DNA from: Bog-532 sp963830385
GTDB taxonomy: Bacteria; Actinomycetota; Actinomycetes; Streptosporangiales; Streptosporangiaceae
Length of the DNA stretch: 64,000 bases
Assembly (NCBI GenBank): GCA_963830385.1
Contig: CAWHMD010000008.1
Span: forward strand, 248,001-312,000
Direction: 5' to 3'
This document shows, one piece after another, positions 34,388-41,497 of the stretch; the stretch's first letter is position 1; the number at the start of each line of letters is the position of its first letter. Under the pieces are notes generated by a model. That model did not search any database, was not told the origin of the DNA, and saw only the letters and a program-made list of their open reading frames with translations. A program made the translations under genes and the position numbers.

Positions 34388-35236
34388 GCGGGTACCTCCG
34401 AATAGGCGGGCCGGCCGGACCAGAGCAGGCCGGCCGAGGCGTTCGCGGTGGCTACTTCCCGGCTGACGGCCAGGTCGGCCACCAGCAGCTCGGGCACGGT
34501 GACGGCGCCGGCGTCCCGTGGGGCGGAAGCGACCGTACGGCCGTCGGGGGCTATGACCCGGCTGCCGCCGAGCATGCGGTCCGGCCCGGTCCCGCCGTGC
34601 TGGTTGGCCGAGATCCACCACTGGCCGTTGCACAGCGCCTGGGCCGGGTAGATCGTGTCCCACCAGCTCGCGGTCCCGGTCTCGTAGGCCGACGGGTGCA
34701 GCACCACGTCGGCGCCGGCGTTCGCGCAGCGAGCGCGCGGTCTCGGGGAAGTCGCCGTCGAAACAGACGCACAGCCCGGCCCGGCCGATCCCCGGGATGT
34801 CGCCGGCGGTGATCCCGTCGCCCGCGCCGAACACCGCCGATTCGGCGCCGTAGAGCTGGGTCTTGCGGTGGCTGAGCAGCCGGTCGCCGGCTGGCCCGTA
34901 GACCACCGCGGTGTTGAACAGCTGGCCGCCGTCCAGCTCGGGGAAGCTGCCGGCGCAGACGACCATCCCGGTCGCCGCCGCGATCGCGGCCAGCCGCTGC
35001 TGGACCGGCCCGTCGAGCGGCTCGGCCGCCGCCCGCGCGTCCGCGCCCAGCGTGGCGGTCCGGTAGCCGCACAGCCACAGCTCCGGCAGCACCGCCAGGC
35101 CGCACCCGCGCCGGGCCAGCTCGCCGAGGGCCTTCGCCGCGGTGTCGAGGTTGACGCGGGGGTCGCGGTCAGGGGTCCACTGGGCCAGGCCCACCCGCAC
35201 GTCCCCGGCCTCGCTGTGGTCGCCGGTTCGCAGCAC
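34384..35236 (-). pseudogene. Carbon-nitrogen hydrolase (nitrilase superfamily) with a one-base frameshift
   Basis: The N-terminal two-thirds holds all three catalytic residues: Glu in LAVLPELWLCGY, Lys in LSHRKTQLYGAE and Cys in GLCVCFDGDFPETARSL. At about 34732 the frame changes by one base; the remainder (NAGADVVLHPSAYETGTASW, WWISANQHGGTGPDRMLGGS, LVADLAVSREVATAN) reads in another frame to a stop overlapping the permease start. GTG start with AGGAGG upstream. As written the first frame runs on into the permease frame. A single-base error in assembly would restore a normal amidase of about 283 residues, so true decay is not certain. Confidence 0.75.
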
Positions 35237-35343
35237 TTCCGTTTCCTCCGCTGATGCACCTGGTGGGCCGGTTGGAGTCAGTCTGGGGTCTCGGTGTGCC
35301 GGGAGCGTAACATTTGATTAGCACGTTGGTATAGTTCGTTGGC

Positions 35344-35934
35344 ATGACTGACGAGGCTCCAGGGGGCGCCCTCGGCGACGTCGGTGAGGTCATCGCGGCC
35401 AACCTCCGCCGTCTGCGCACCGCCCGGCGGATGTCGCTGGCCACCCTGGCGAGCCGGGCCAACGTGGCCAAGGCGACACTCGCGAACCTGGAGCAGGGCC
35501 GGGGCAATCCGACCATCGAGACGCTGTGGTCGCTGGCCCTGGGGCTCGGCGTGGCCTTCAGCGACCTGCTGGAAGACCGGCGGGAGACGACCACCGTGCT
35601 GGTCCGGGCCCAGCAGGGCGCGCACGTGCTCGGGTCGACCGCCGGCGGCCAGCTGGACCTGCGGCTGCTGGACCGGATCGAGCGCGGCGGCCTGGTCGAG
35701 GTCTTCGAGCTGTTCCTGCCGGCCGGGACCGAGCATCTCGGCTCACCCCACGGCGACGGCGTGGTCGAGCGCGTCTTCGTGCACGAGGGATCGATCATGG
35801 TCGGGCCGGCCGCCGAGCCGCTCACGCTCGGCCCGGGAGACTACGCCCGGTACAGCGGCGACGGCCCCCACGTCTACCGTTCACCCGATCAGGACTGCCG
35901 CGGCATGCTGCTGGTCGGGTACCCGCCTGCCTGA
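35344..35934 (+). CDS. XRE regulator with C-terminal cupin domain
   Basis: A 196-residue regulator: helix-turn-helix (residues 15-72) with LRRLRTARRMSLATLASRAN, VAKATLANLEQGRGNPTIET; a cupin sensor (about 110-190) with ERVFVHEGSIMVGPA and LTLGPGDYARYSGDGPHVY. Such SutR/PuuR-like regulators sense small metabolites through the cupin. TATAGT at 35330 lies eight bases before the ATG, suggesting a leaderless mRNA. It is divergent from the nitrilase/permease operon and followed nine bases later by a GMC oxidoreductase, so it probably controls both. Confidence 0.87.
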   Translation: MTDEAPGGALGDVGEVIAANLRRLRTARRMSLATLASRANVAKATLANLEQGRGNPTIETLWSLALGLGVAFSDLLEDRRETTTVLVRAQQGAHVLGSTAGGQLDLRLLDRIERGGLVEVFELFLPAGTEHLGSPHGDGVVERVFVHEGSIMVGPAAEPLTLGPGDYARYSGDGPHVYRSPDQDCRGMLLVGYPPA

Positions 35935-35943
35935 GGAGCGCCG

Positions 35944-37476
35944 GTGACCGGGTTCGACTATCTCGTGGTCGGGGGCGGCACGGCGGGCTGCATCGTCGCC
36001 GCCCGGCTGGCGGCCGACCCGGCCGTCTCGGTCGGCCTGATCGAGTGGGGCCTGAGCGACGAGCACGAGCCGCGGGCCCGCTCGATCCGCCGGTGGGCGG
36101 AGATGCTGGAGGGCGAGTACGACCTCGACTACCGCTCGGTACCGCAGGAGCGCGGCAACTCCGGCATCCGCCAGGCCCGGCTGAGGATCCTGGGCGGCTG
36201 CTCCACCGCCAACACCATGATCGCCTGGCGTCCCCGCGTAGCCGACCTGCGGGAGTGGACGGAGCTGGGGGCCACCGGCTGGGACGCCGCCACCGTCCAT
36301 CCGTACTACCCGCGGCTGCAGGCGCCGATCACCCCGGTGCCACCAGCCGATCAGAACCCGTTCGTGGCCGGGGTCGTCCGGGCCGCCAGCTCCGCCCTGC
36401 AGCTGCCCGTCCGGTCCACCTGGAACGACGAGGACGTGATCGAGGGGACCGGCTTCTTCGAGATCGGCTACCAGCCGGAGACCAACACCCGGTCCTCGTC
36501 CTCGATCTGCTACCTGCACCCGGCCCAGCGCAGCCGCGCCAACCTGCACGTCCTGCTGCAGACCAGAGCGCTGCGGCTGATCCTGGACGGCCAGAACCGG
36601 GCCGCCGGAGTGCTCGTCCGCACCGCGGACGGCGCGGTCACGGCGGTCACCGCGGGCCGGGAGGTGATCGTGTGCGCGGGCGCCATCGACTCGCCGCGCC
36701 TGCTGCAGCTGTCCGGCATCGGGCCGGCCGGGGTGCTCACGGCGGCCGGTGTCGACGTCCGGGTCGACCTGCCCGGGGTCGGGGCCAACCTGATGGACCA
36801 CGCCGAGGGCATCGTCGTCTGGGAGATCGCCCGGCCGCTATCGAAAGTGTGCGCCACCGGCTGGGACGCCGGAGCCCTGCTGCGGCTCACGCCGGAGGCC
36901 GCCCGGCCCGATGTCACCATGCACTTCCCGGTCGAGGCGTGGGTTGACCACGTGGTCGCCCGCGGGGTCCGGATGCCGCCGTACTACGTGGCGATCGCGC
37001 CCAACGTGGCCAAGCCGCGCAGCCGCGGCCGGGTCTGGATCACCAGCGCCGATCCAGACCAGCCCCCGGCCATCGACTACCGCTACTTCACCGACCCGGC
37101 CGGGGCCGACGAGGCTGTCCTGGTCGCCGCGGTCCGCGCCGCCCGCCGCATCGGTGACTGCGAGCCGCTGGCGTCACAGCTGCGGCGCGAGGTGTTCCCG
37201 GGGCCGCAGGTCACCTCCGACGCCGACCTCTCGGCCCTGGCCCGGGCCACCCATCAGACCGTCTACCACGTCAGCGGCACCTGCCGGATGGGCGCCGGGG
37301 ACGACGGCCAGGCCGTGCTCGGCCCCGACCTGCGGGTCCGCGGCGTGCCGGGGCTGCGGGTGGCCGACGCGTCGGTGTTCCCGACGATCCCGTCGGTCAA
37401 CCCGGTCGTCACCGTGATGCTGGTGGCCGAGCGCGCAGCCGATCTGATCCGGGCGAGCGCCTCGCCGGCGAGCTGA
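35944..37476 (+). CDS. GMC-family FAD-dependent oxidoreductase
   Basis: A 510-residue glucose-methanol-choline oxidoreductase. FAD-binding FDYLVVGGGTAGCIVAARLA at the N-terminus, ILGGCSTANTMIAWRPRVAD (GMC signature 1 region), VCAGAIDSPRLLQLSGIGPA (signature 2), the active-site His in TVYHVSGTCRMG and SVFPTIPSVNPVVTVMLVAE at the end. It oxidises a primary alcohol or polyol; the substrate is unknown. GTG start with GAGGAG. It is co-transcribed with the XRE-cupin gene. Its last 214 bases overlap the antisense reading frame of the convergent LLM gene. Confidence 0.87.
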   Translation: MTGFDYLVVGGGTAGCIVAARLAADPAVSVGLIEWGLSDEHEPRARSIRRWAEMLEGEYDLDYRSVPQERGNSGIRQARLRILGGCSTANTMIAWRPRVADLREWTELGATGWDAATVHPYYPRLQAPITPVPPADQNPFVAGVVRAASSALQLPVRSTWNDEDVIEGTGFFEIGYQPETNTRSSSSICYLHPAQRSRANLHVLLQTRALRLILDGQNRAAGVLVRTADGAVTAVTAGREVIVCAGAIDSPRLLQLSGIGPAGVLTAAGVDVRVDLPGVGANLMDHAEGIVVWEIARPLSKVCATGWDAGALLRLTPEAARPDVTMHFPVEAWVDHVVARGVRMPPYYVAIAPNVAKPRSRGRVWITSADPDQPPAIDYRYFTDPAGADEAVLVAAVRAARRIGDCEPLASQLRREVFPGPQVTSDADLSALARATHQTVYHVSGTCRMGAGDDGQAVLGPDLRVRGVPGLRVADASVFPTIPSVNPVVTVMLVAERAADLIRASASPAS

Positions 37477-38345
37477 TCGAGCACTTCGGCCTTGATCCGG
37501 GCGAGCTTGTCCCAGCGCTCGGCCGGGTCGGCCCCGAGGTTCCCGTCGGGCAGGATGAACTCGTCGAAGCCGAGGTCGGCGAACTGCCCGAGCTGGTCGA
37601 CGATCTGTGCCGCCGTCCCGCCCAGCGTGCGGCTGGCCGGCGAGCCGGTCCCGTCCAGCGCGATCATGGCGTTGACCGAGGTCCACATCGTGGCCGGGTC
37701 GCGGCCGGCCTTCTCGCAGGCCTCCCGCAGGCCGTCCCGGCGGGCGGTCAGCTCCGGGGCCTGCCAGGTGTTCCACTCGCTGGCGTGGCGGGCGGTGATG
37801 CGGAACATCCGCGGGCCCTTGGTGCCGACCAGCAGCGGCAGCGGCGACTGGACCGGCTTGGGGTCACAGGGGGCGTCGGTGAAGTCGTAGAACTCGCCGT
37901 GGAACGTGGTGGTGTCCTCATCCAGCAGCGAGCGGACGATCGCGATCGCCTCGGCGAAGCGGCTGACCCGCTTGCCGGGCGGCTCGAGCTCGATGCCGTA
38001 GGCCCGGTGCTCGTTGAGCTGCCAGCCCGCGCCGATCCCGAGGACCATCCGCCCGCCGGACAGCTGGTCGAGGGTGGCGGCCCGGTTGGCCAGCAGCGCC
38101 GGGTGGTGCACCGAGGTCGGCGAGACCAGCGTCCCGACCCGGACCCGTTTGGTCACCGCCGCCACCGCGGGCAGCAGCGCCCAGCACTCGTGGATGTCGC
38201 CCCGGGCGGGCGTGGTGGTGCCGGTGTCGGGCATGTAGTGGTCGGCCAGCCAGACCCCGTACCAGCCGCCGGCATCGGCCTGACGCGCATCGGCCAGCAC
38301 CTGGCCGGCCGCGCGGTCGTTACTGGGCCACAGGGAGAACTTCAC
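37263..38345 (-). CDS. LLM-class F420-dependent oxidoreductase with run-on C-terminus
   Basis: A luciferase-like TIM barrel of the F420-dependent type: YGVWLADHYMPDTG, RVRVGTLVSPTSVHHPALLA, AATLDQLSGGRMVLGIGAGW and LGFDEFILPDGNLG. The recognisable protein ends at about residue 290 (RIKAEVLDQLAGEALARI). The open frame then continues for about 70 residues with Ser/Thr/Arg/Pro-rich sequence that is merely the complement of the GMC gene. The normal stop codon has probably been lost. The start is the ATG of MKFSLWPSND. Cofactor F420 rather than FMN is inferred from family resemblance. Confidence 0.8.
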   Translation of the reverse strand: MKFSLWPSNDRAAGQVLADARQADAGGWYGVWLADHYMPDTGTTTPARGDIHECWALLPAVAAVTKRVRVGTLVSPTSVHHPALLANRAATLDQLSGGRMVLGIGAGWQLNEHRAYGIELEPPGKRVSRFAEAIAIVRSLLDEDTTTFHGEFYDFTDAPCDPKPVQSPLPLLVGTKGPRMFRITARHASEWNTWQAPELTARRDGLREACEKAGRDPATMWTSVNAMIALDGTGSPASRTLGGTAAQIVDQLGQFADLGFDEFILPDGNLGADPAERWDKLARIKAEVLDQLAGEALARIRSAARSATSITVTTGLTDGIVGNTDASATRSPGTPRTRRSGPSTAWPSSPAPIRQVPLTW

Positions 38346-38356
38346 GGTCCAACCCT

Positions 38357-38394
38357 AGAGGCAGGCTCTCCGCCCAGCAGAGGCAGGCTCTCCG
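38357..38394. repeat. Two direct 16-bp repeats upstream of the LLM gene
   Basis: AGAGGCAGGCTCTCCG occurs twice, separated by six bases, just upstream of the LLM start codon and downstream of the quinone oxidoreductase stop (both genes on the minus strand). Each copy contains the small dyad GAG...CTC. It could be a regulator-binding repeat for the LLM promoter. Confidence 0.5.
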
Positions 38395-38430
38395 GCCCCA
38401 GCCAGCCGGCCGCCGAGCCCGCCCCCTGGG

Positions 38431-39363
38431 TCAGGGAATCAGAACGGTCTTCCCGGCCAGCCGCCCGGTGACGGCTGCGTCGTGGACGGCGGCCAGTTCG
38501 GTCAGCGGCCGCCGCCCGGCCACGTCGACCGTGAGCTCACCGGCATCCACCCGGGCGACCAGGCTCGCGAGCTGGGCGGCGTCGGTACGCAGGACGGCCG
38601 ACACCACCCGGACCCCACGCCCGGCCTTTTCAAGATCGGGGAAGGTCGTGCTGACCAGGACTCCGCCGTCGGCGACCAGGCCTGCCAGCTGGGCGGTGGC
38701 CGGCGCGTCGGTCCGCACCAGGTTCAGCACCGCGTCGAACTGCTGCCCGGCCAGCGCCTGGGGGAGCGGGGCGGCGTCGTGGTCCACGATCCGGTCCGCC
38801 CCGTAGCCCCGCAGCCGGCCGATGCTGCGGGCGCTGGCGGTCGCCGTGACGATCGCGCCGGCCTGGCGGGCCAGCTGGACGGCGTACCCGCCGACCGCGC
38901 CGCCTGCCCCATTGACCAGGAGACTCTGCCCCCGCTGGAGCCGTGCGTGCTCGAACAGGGCCTGCCAGGCGGTCAGCCCGACCGAAGGCAGGCCGGCAGC
39001 ATCGGCCAGGTCGAGAGCACGTGGCGCCGCCGCCAGCGACTCGGCGGGGGCGACCGCGTACTCGGCCGCCGCGCCGGGCGCGGCCGGGGCCAGGGCCGCG
39101 ACCACCGGGTCCCCGGCGCTCCAGCCGGTGACCCCGTCGCCGGCCTCGGTGATCACGCCCGCCAGATCGTAGCCGGGGATGTGCGGGAACGTGATCGGGA
39201 ACGCCTGCTGCACGTAGCCCGCCCGGATCGCGACGTCCAGCGGGTTGAACGCGGTCCCGGCCACCTGCACCACAACCTGCCCGGGCCCCGCCACCGGCCG
39301 GTCCGCGTCCTCATACACCAGCACGTCGCTGTCGCCGTAGGAGTGGTAACGCACTGCCTTCAT
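38431..39363 (-). CDS. NADP-dependent quinone oxidoreductase-like protein (zinc-free MDR)
   Basis: A 310-residue medium-chain reductase of the quinone oxidoreductase group. VRYHSYGDSDVLVYEDADRP and AFNPLDVAIRAGYVQ begin the GroES-like domain; the cofactor motif is LLVNGAGGAVGGYAVQLARQ, and GYGADRIVDHDAAPLP follows. No zinc-binding Cys/His set is present. ATG start with GAGGGAG upstream. It is divergent from a MarR regulator across a spacer holding a striking 16-bp inverted repeat, so it is very likely the regulator's target. Members reduce quinones or enones and often serve in electrophile defence. Confidence 0.87.
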   Translation of the reverse strand: MKAVRYHSYGDSDVLVYEDADRPVAGPGQVVVQVAGTAFNPLDVAIRAGYVQQAFPITFPHIPGYDLAGVITEAGDGVTGWSAGDPVVAALAPAAPGAAAEYAVAPAESLAAAPRALDLADAAGLPSVGLTAWQALFEHARLQRGQSLLVNGAGGAVGGYAVQLARQAGAIVTATASARSIGRLRGYGADRIVDHDAAPLPQALAGQQFDAVLNLVRTDAPATAQLAGLVADGGVLVSTTFPDLEKAGRGVRVVSAVLRTDAAQLASLVARVDAGELTVDVAGRRPLTELAAVHDAAVTGRLAGKTVLIP

Positions 39364-39384
39364 GATCGCTCCCTCACGTTATGT

Positions 39385-39432
39385 TTCGAATTTGAAGCAC
39401 ATTGGCCAGGTTAGGCGTGCTTCAAATTCGAA
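39385..39432. promoter_or_regulatory. MarR operator pair between the oxidoreductase and marR
   Basis: TTCGAATTTGAAGCAC and its exact complement are separated by 16 bases, so two operator units face each other. Each unit contains the near-palindrome TTCGAATTTGAA. A third, imperfect copy (GTGCTTCGAGTTCG) begins near 39468, inside the first codons of the currently chosen marR start. All lie between the divergent start codons or just inside marR. Confidence 0.75.
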
Positions 39433-39454
39433 GCAAATGAGAGGAAGGTGATCC

Positions 39455-40045
39455 GTGTCACAGTGCTTCGAGTTCGCAGCATGTAGCGTGTTCCGGGTGA
39501 CCGACAGCCAGCCCGACACCGGTGCCGACGACGTTCAGCCGCCCGATCCCGAGCAGCTGAACGCCCTGTTCGCACTCATGGAGGCGGCCAGCCTGCTGGA
39601 GCACCAGATCGAGCAGCATCTGCGGCGCGAGGGCGGCCTGAGCTGGGTGCAGTTCCAGTTGCTGGCCCGGCTGGCCGACGCGGGCGGCCCGCTGACCATG
39701 ACGCAGCTGGCCGACGGCGTTGTCTACAGCCGCAGCGGCCTGACCTACCAGGCCGGCCTGCTGGAAAAGGCCGGGCTCATCACCCGGGACGCCAGCTCCG
39801 ACGACGACCGGGCCACCCTGGTGACGATCACCGGCCAGGGCCTGGCCCTGTTCGGCCGCGTCCTGCCCGGCCACATCCAGGTGACCCGGCGCCTGCTGTT
39901 CGACTCGCTGTCCGCTGAGGACGTACGCCAGCTCGGCGACATCATGTCCCGCGCCCGCGATCACATGCGGGCGCAGCCACCGCGCTCAGCCACCCCGCGC
40001 CGCCCGAGGCCTTCGCGTCCGGCGGCCTCACCCGAGGACGGCTGA
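39455..40045 (+). CDS. MarR-family transcriptional regulator
   Basis: A winged-helix regulator with SWVQFQLLARLADAGGPLTM, the recognition region TQLADGVVYSRSGLTYQAGL and the wing KAGLITRDASSDDDRATLVT; a basic, disordered tail follows residue 175. The GTG used here has GGAAGG upstream. A second GTG at 39497 (VTDSQPD) would remove 14 residues that are encoded by a third operator-like copy (QCFEFAACSVF), so the later start is a real alternative. It probably represses itself and the divergent oxidoreductase. Confidence 0.85.
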   Translation: MSQCFEFAACSVFRVTDSQPDTGADDVQPPDPEQLNALFALMEAASLLEHQIEQHLRREGGLSWVQFQLLARLADAGGPLTMTQLADGVVYSRSGLTYQAGLLEKAGLITRDASSDDDRATLVTITGQGLALFGRVLPGHIQVTRRLLFDSLSAEDVRQLGDIMSRARDHMRAQPPRSATPRRPRPSRPAASPEDG

Positions 40046-40064
40046 CCTACCGCGCACCCGGTGG

Positions 40065-40160
40065 CTAGCGGGCGGAACGAATTTTGATCAGCCGGTTGGC
40101 CAGCATCGACAGCACGTCGGGACGACTCTCGTGGCGCTCCTCGTATGAGTGCAGGATCAC
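40065..40160 (-). pseudogene. Short unrecognised ORF or gene remnant
   Basis: From a GTG the frame reads VILHSYEERHESRPDVLSML then ANRLIKIRSAR and stop. It looks protein-like, and the frame extends a little further upstream (DTDPDL), but no full gene is present. It may be the end of a lost gene or a small gene downstream of the 47-residue ORF. I do not recognise it. Confidence 0.25.
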
Positions 40161-40212
40161 CAGGTCGGGGTCAGTGTCTCGTCCGCGATGGCGGGAACCG
40201 GCGCCTGGTCCG

Positions 40213-40356
40213 CTACCGTCCGGCCGTGCTGGCCACGGCCTGGGCCACCCGGGTCAGATAGGTGGCCGTGGCGGTCACCAGCTTGAGCTGCTGCTCGGCC
40301 CACCAGATCGGGTCGGCCAATGGGTAGGGTCCCCGGCGGTGCGGTGCTTGAGCCAT
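40213..40356 (-). CDS. Small 47-residue protein downstream of phasin gene
   Basis: An amphipathic mini-protein: MAQAPHRRGPYPLADPIWWA then EQQLKLVTATATYLTRVAQA and a short tail. The ATG has GGAAGG eight bases upstream, a better site than many long genes here. It lies 38 bases beyond the phasin terminator hairpin on the same strand, so it would be expressed by readthrough. The helix with alternating Ala/Val/Leu and polar residues resembles phasin helices, suggesting a granule-associated or truncated phasin-like protein; that is inference. Confidence 0.5.
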   Translation of the reverse strand: MAQAPHRRGPYPLADPIWWAEQQLKLVTATATYLTRVAQAVASTAGR

Positions 40357-40394
40357 GAAGCTGATCCTTCCCGATTCCGGTGAATGGACGCGTG

Positions 40395-40420
40395 CGAGGC
40401 CCGGCGGATGCCGGGCCTCG
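40395..40420 (-). terminator. Hairpin after phasin gene 1
   Basis: CGAGGCCCGGC and its exact complement enclose a GGAT tetraloop, 12 bases beyond the phasin stop codon. The second phasin gene ends with a near-identical hairpin design, so both transcription units seem to descend from one ancestor. Confidence 0.75.
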
Positions 40421-40432
40421 TGGAGCGCACCG

Positions 40433-40717
40433 TCAGCCCTGGAAGGACTCGGCGGTCTGCGTCACACCTTCGCGGGCCTTGGCCACAGCAGCGGTGCCGG
40501 TGGCGACGACCTGCTTGGCGAAGTCGCGCTGGGCGTTGAGCACCTGCCCGGCGAAGTCGTAGATCTGGTCGATAACCTGCTCCGGGTTGATCGGGACGGC
40601 GGTCGGCAGCTGGCCGAACGCCTGCTGGACCGTCCGGTTCCAGGTCTCGATCGCGGCGATGCTGGCGTCCTGGCTCTGCTTGATCAGCTCGGCGTACTGC
40701 TCCTGAACGGTGGCCAT
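40433..40717 (-). CDS. Phasin-like PHA granule-associated protein 1
   Basis: A 94-residue, almost entirely helical protein: MATVQEQYAELIKQSQDASI, ETWNRTVQQAFGQLP, DQIYDFAGQVLNAQRDFAKQ. The pattern, including the FAxQxLxAQRDxAKQ block, matches phasins, amphipathic proteins that coat PHA granules and limit their coalescence. The start ATG is shared exactly with phasin 2, with which it is clearly homologous over its whole length. It has a strong sigma70-like promoter, its own terminator, and an XRE regulator gene just upstream on the same strand. Function is inferred from motif and from the PHA synthase genes nearby. Confidence 0.68.
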   Translation of the reverse strand: MATVQEQYAELIKQSQDASIAAIETWNRTVQQAFGQLPTAVPINPEQVIDQIYDFAGQVLNAQRDFAKQVVATGTAAVAKAREGVTQTAESFQG

Positions 40718-40738
40718 GAGGGGTTCTCTCTTTCTGTT

Positions 40739-40799
40739 GTGCGTACCTTGTGCTTGAAATAGTACGCACCATCCGCTCAATATGTCAAGCGAATCGCTT
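40739..40799 (-). promoter_or_regulatory. Promoter and dyads of phasin gene 1
   Basis: On the minus strand TTGACA (40783-40788) and TACTAT (40759-40764) are spaced by 18 bases. GTGCGTAC and its complement (40739-40746, 40762-40769) bracket the -10 and start region. Just upstream of the -35 element is AAGCG-AAT-CGCTT (40787-40799), a likely repressor site. The phasin 2 promoter repeats the -35/-10 pair and about 29 surrounding bases nearly unchanged. Confidence 0.75.
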
Positions 40800-40840
40800 A
40801 ACTTATCAAGCAGACGCCCGGCCGGGTGGCGGCCCAGGCA

Positions 40841-41209
40841 TCAGGTGTCGCGCGATCGCCGCAGGCTGCGGTACACACGGAGCAGCGTTTCGCGTTCCTC
40901 GGGGCCAAGCTCGGGATCGGTGCGGATGGCCGCTTCGGTGCTGGAGACGGCGCCGTTATCCCCGTCCCTGGCCGACGCCATGCCGGCCTGCGACATCAGG
41001 GTGTCAGACGACAGGCTGAGCGCGTCGGCGATGGACCGCAGCACGCGCAGGGAGGGCTGGTGCAGCCCGCGCTCGACCTGGCTGAGATAGGCGTTGGATA
41101 CCTTCGTCAGGTCGGCCAGCTGCCGCAGGGACAGGTCGGCCAGCTGGCGCTGCATGCGGATATAGCTGCCCAGGCCGCCGAGCTGGGTGCCTTCTCCCGA
41201 CTCATCCAC
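40841..41209 (-). CDS. XRE-family regulator, phasin-linked copy 1
   Basis: A 122-residue protein with a single helix-turn-helix: GSYIRMQRQLADLSLRQLAD, LTKVSNAYLSQVERGLHQPS and LRVLRSIADALSLSSDTL, then a short tail with RETLLRVYRSLRRSRD. It is nearly identical in its DNA-binding half to the regulator at 51.3-51.6 kb. The GTG start aligns with that paralogue's start; both are preceded by CATACTT. It lies upstream of phasin 1 and divergent from a third phasin-like fragment, so control of PHA genes is likely. It could be a PhaR-like sensor of granule state. Confidence 0.75.
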   Translation of the reverse strand: MDESGEGTQLGGLGSYIRMQRQLADLSLRQLADLTKVSNAYLSQVERGLHQPSLRVLRSIADALSLSSDTLMSQAGMASARDGDNGAVSSTEAAIRTDPELGPEERETLLRVYRSLRRSRDT

Positions 41210-41329
41210 CATGCTCCAAGTATGGCGTGTACGCGGGGCACCGATCCCATCTAGTGAAAGGGCGTTGGGGTTTGGTCGCCCAGCGGAGTCAGCTGGTGAC
41301 ATCGGTCCGTCTGTCCGAGAGGACTTCGC

Positions 41330-41456
41330 ATGTCGACTTCCAGCTTCCCGCAGGATCCCAATGACGCGATGAAGCGGGTCAAGGAACTGAGCGACCGGAT
41401 GATCGAGCTGACCCAGAAGAACGGCATCGCCTGGCTCGAGGCCTATGAGAAGAGCA
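41330..41456 (+). pseudogene. N-terminal fragment of a phasin-like protein
   Basis: ATG with GAGAGGA upstream starts SSFPQDPNDAMKRVKELSDR and continues to NGIAWLEAYEK, a helical start typical of small actinobacterial PHA-associated proteins as I recall them. After about 42 codons the sequence becomes Ser/Cys/Pro/Arg-rich and is simply the complement of the neighbouring hydrolase, so the rest of the gene is gone. The promoter side is intact and divergent from the XRE regulator. The exact family is not certain. Confidence 0.5.
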
Positions 41457-41497
41457 GCTGCGCTAGCTGCGTCGCGTCGCCCGGCTGCGCCGCACCC

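Noticed and set aside
32981..35236. A single 751-residue nitrilase-permease fusion
   Set aside because: The frame links the nitrilase N-terminus to the permease only because of the one-base shift near 34732; the nitrilase C-terminus lies in the other frame and overlaps a proper permease start.
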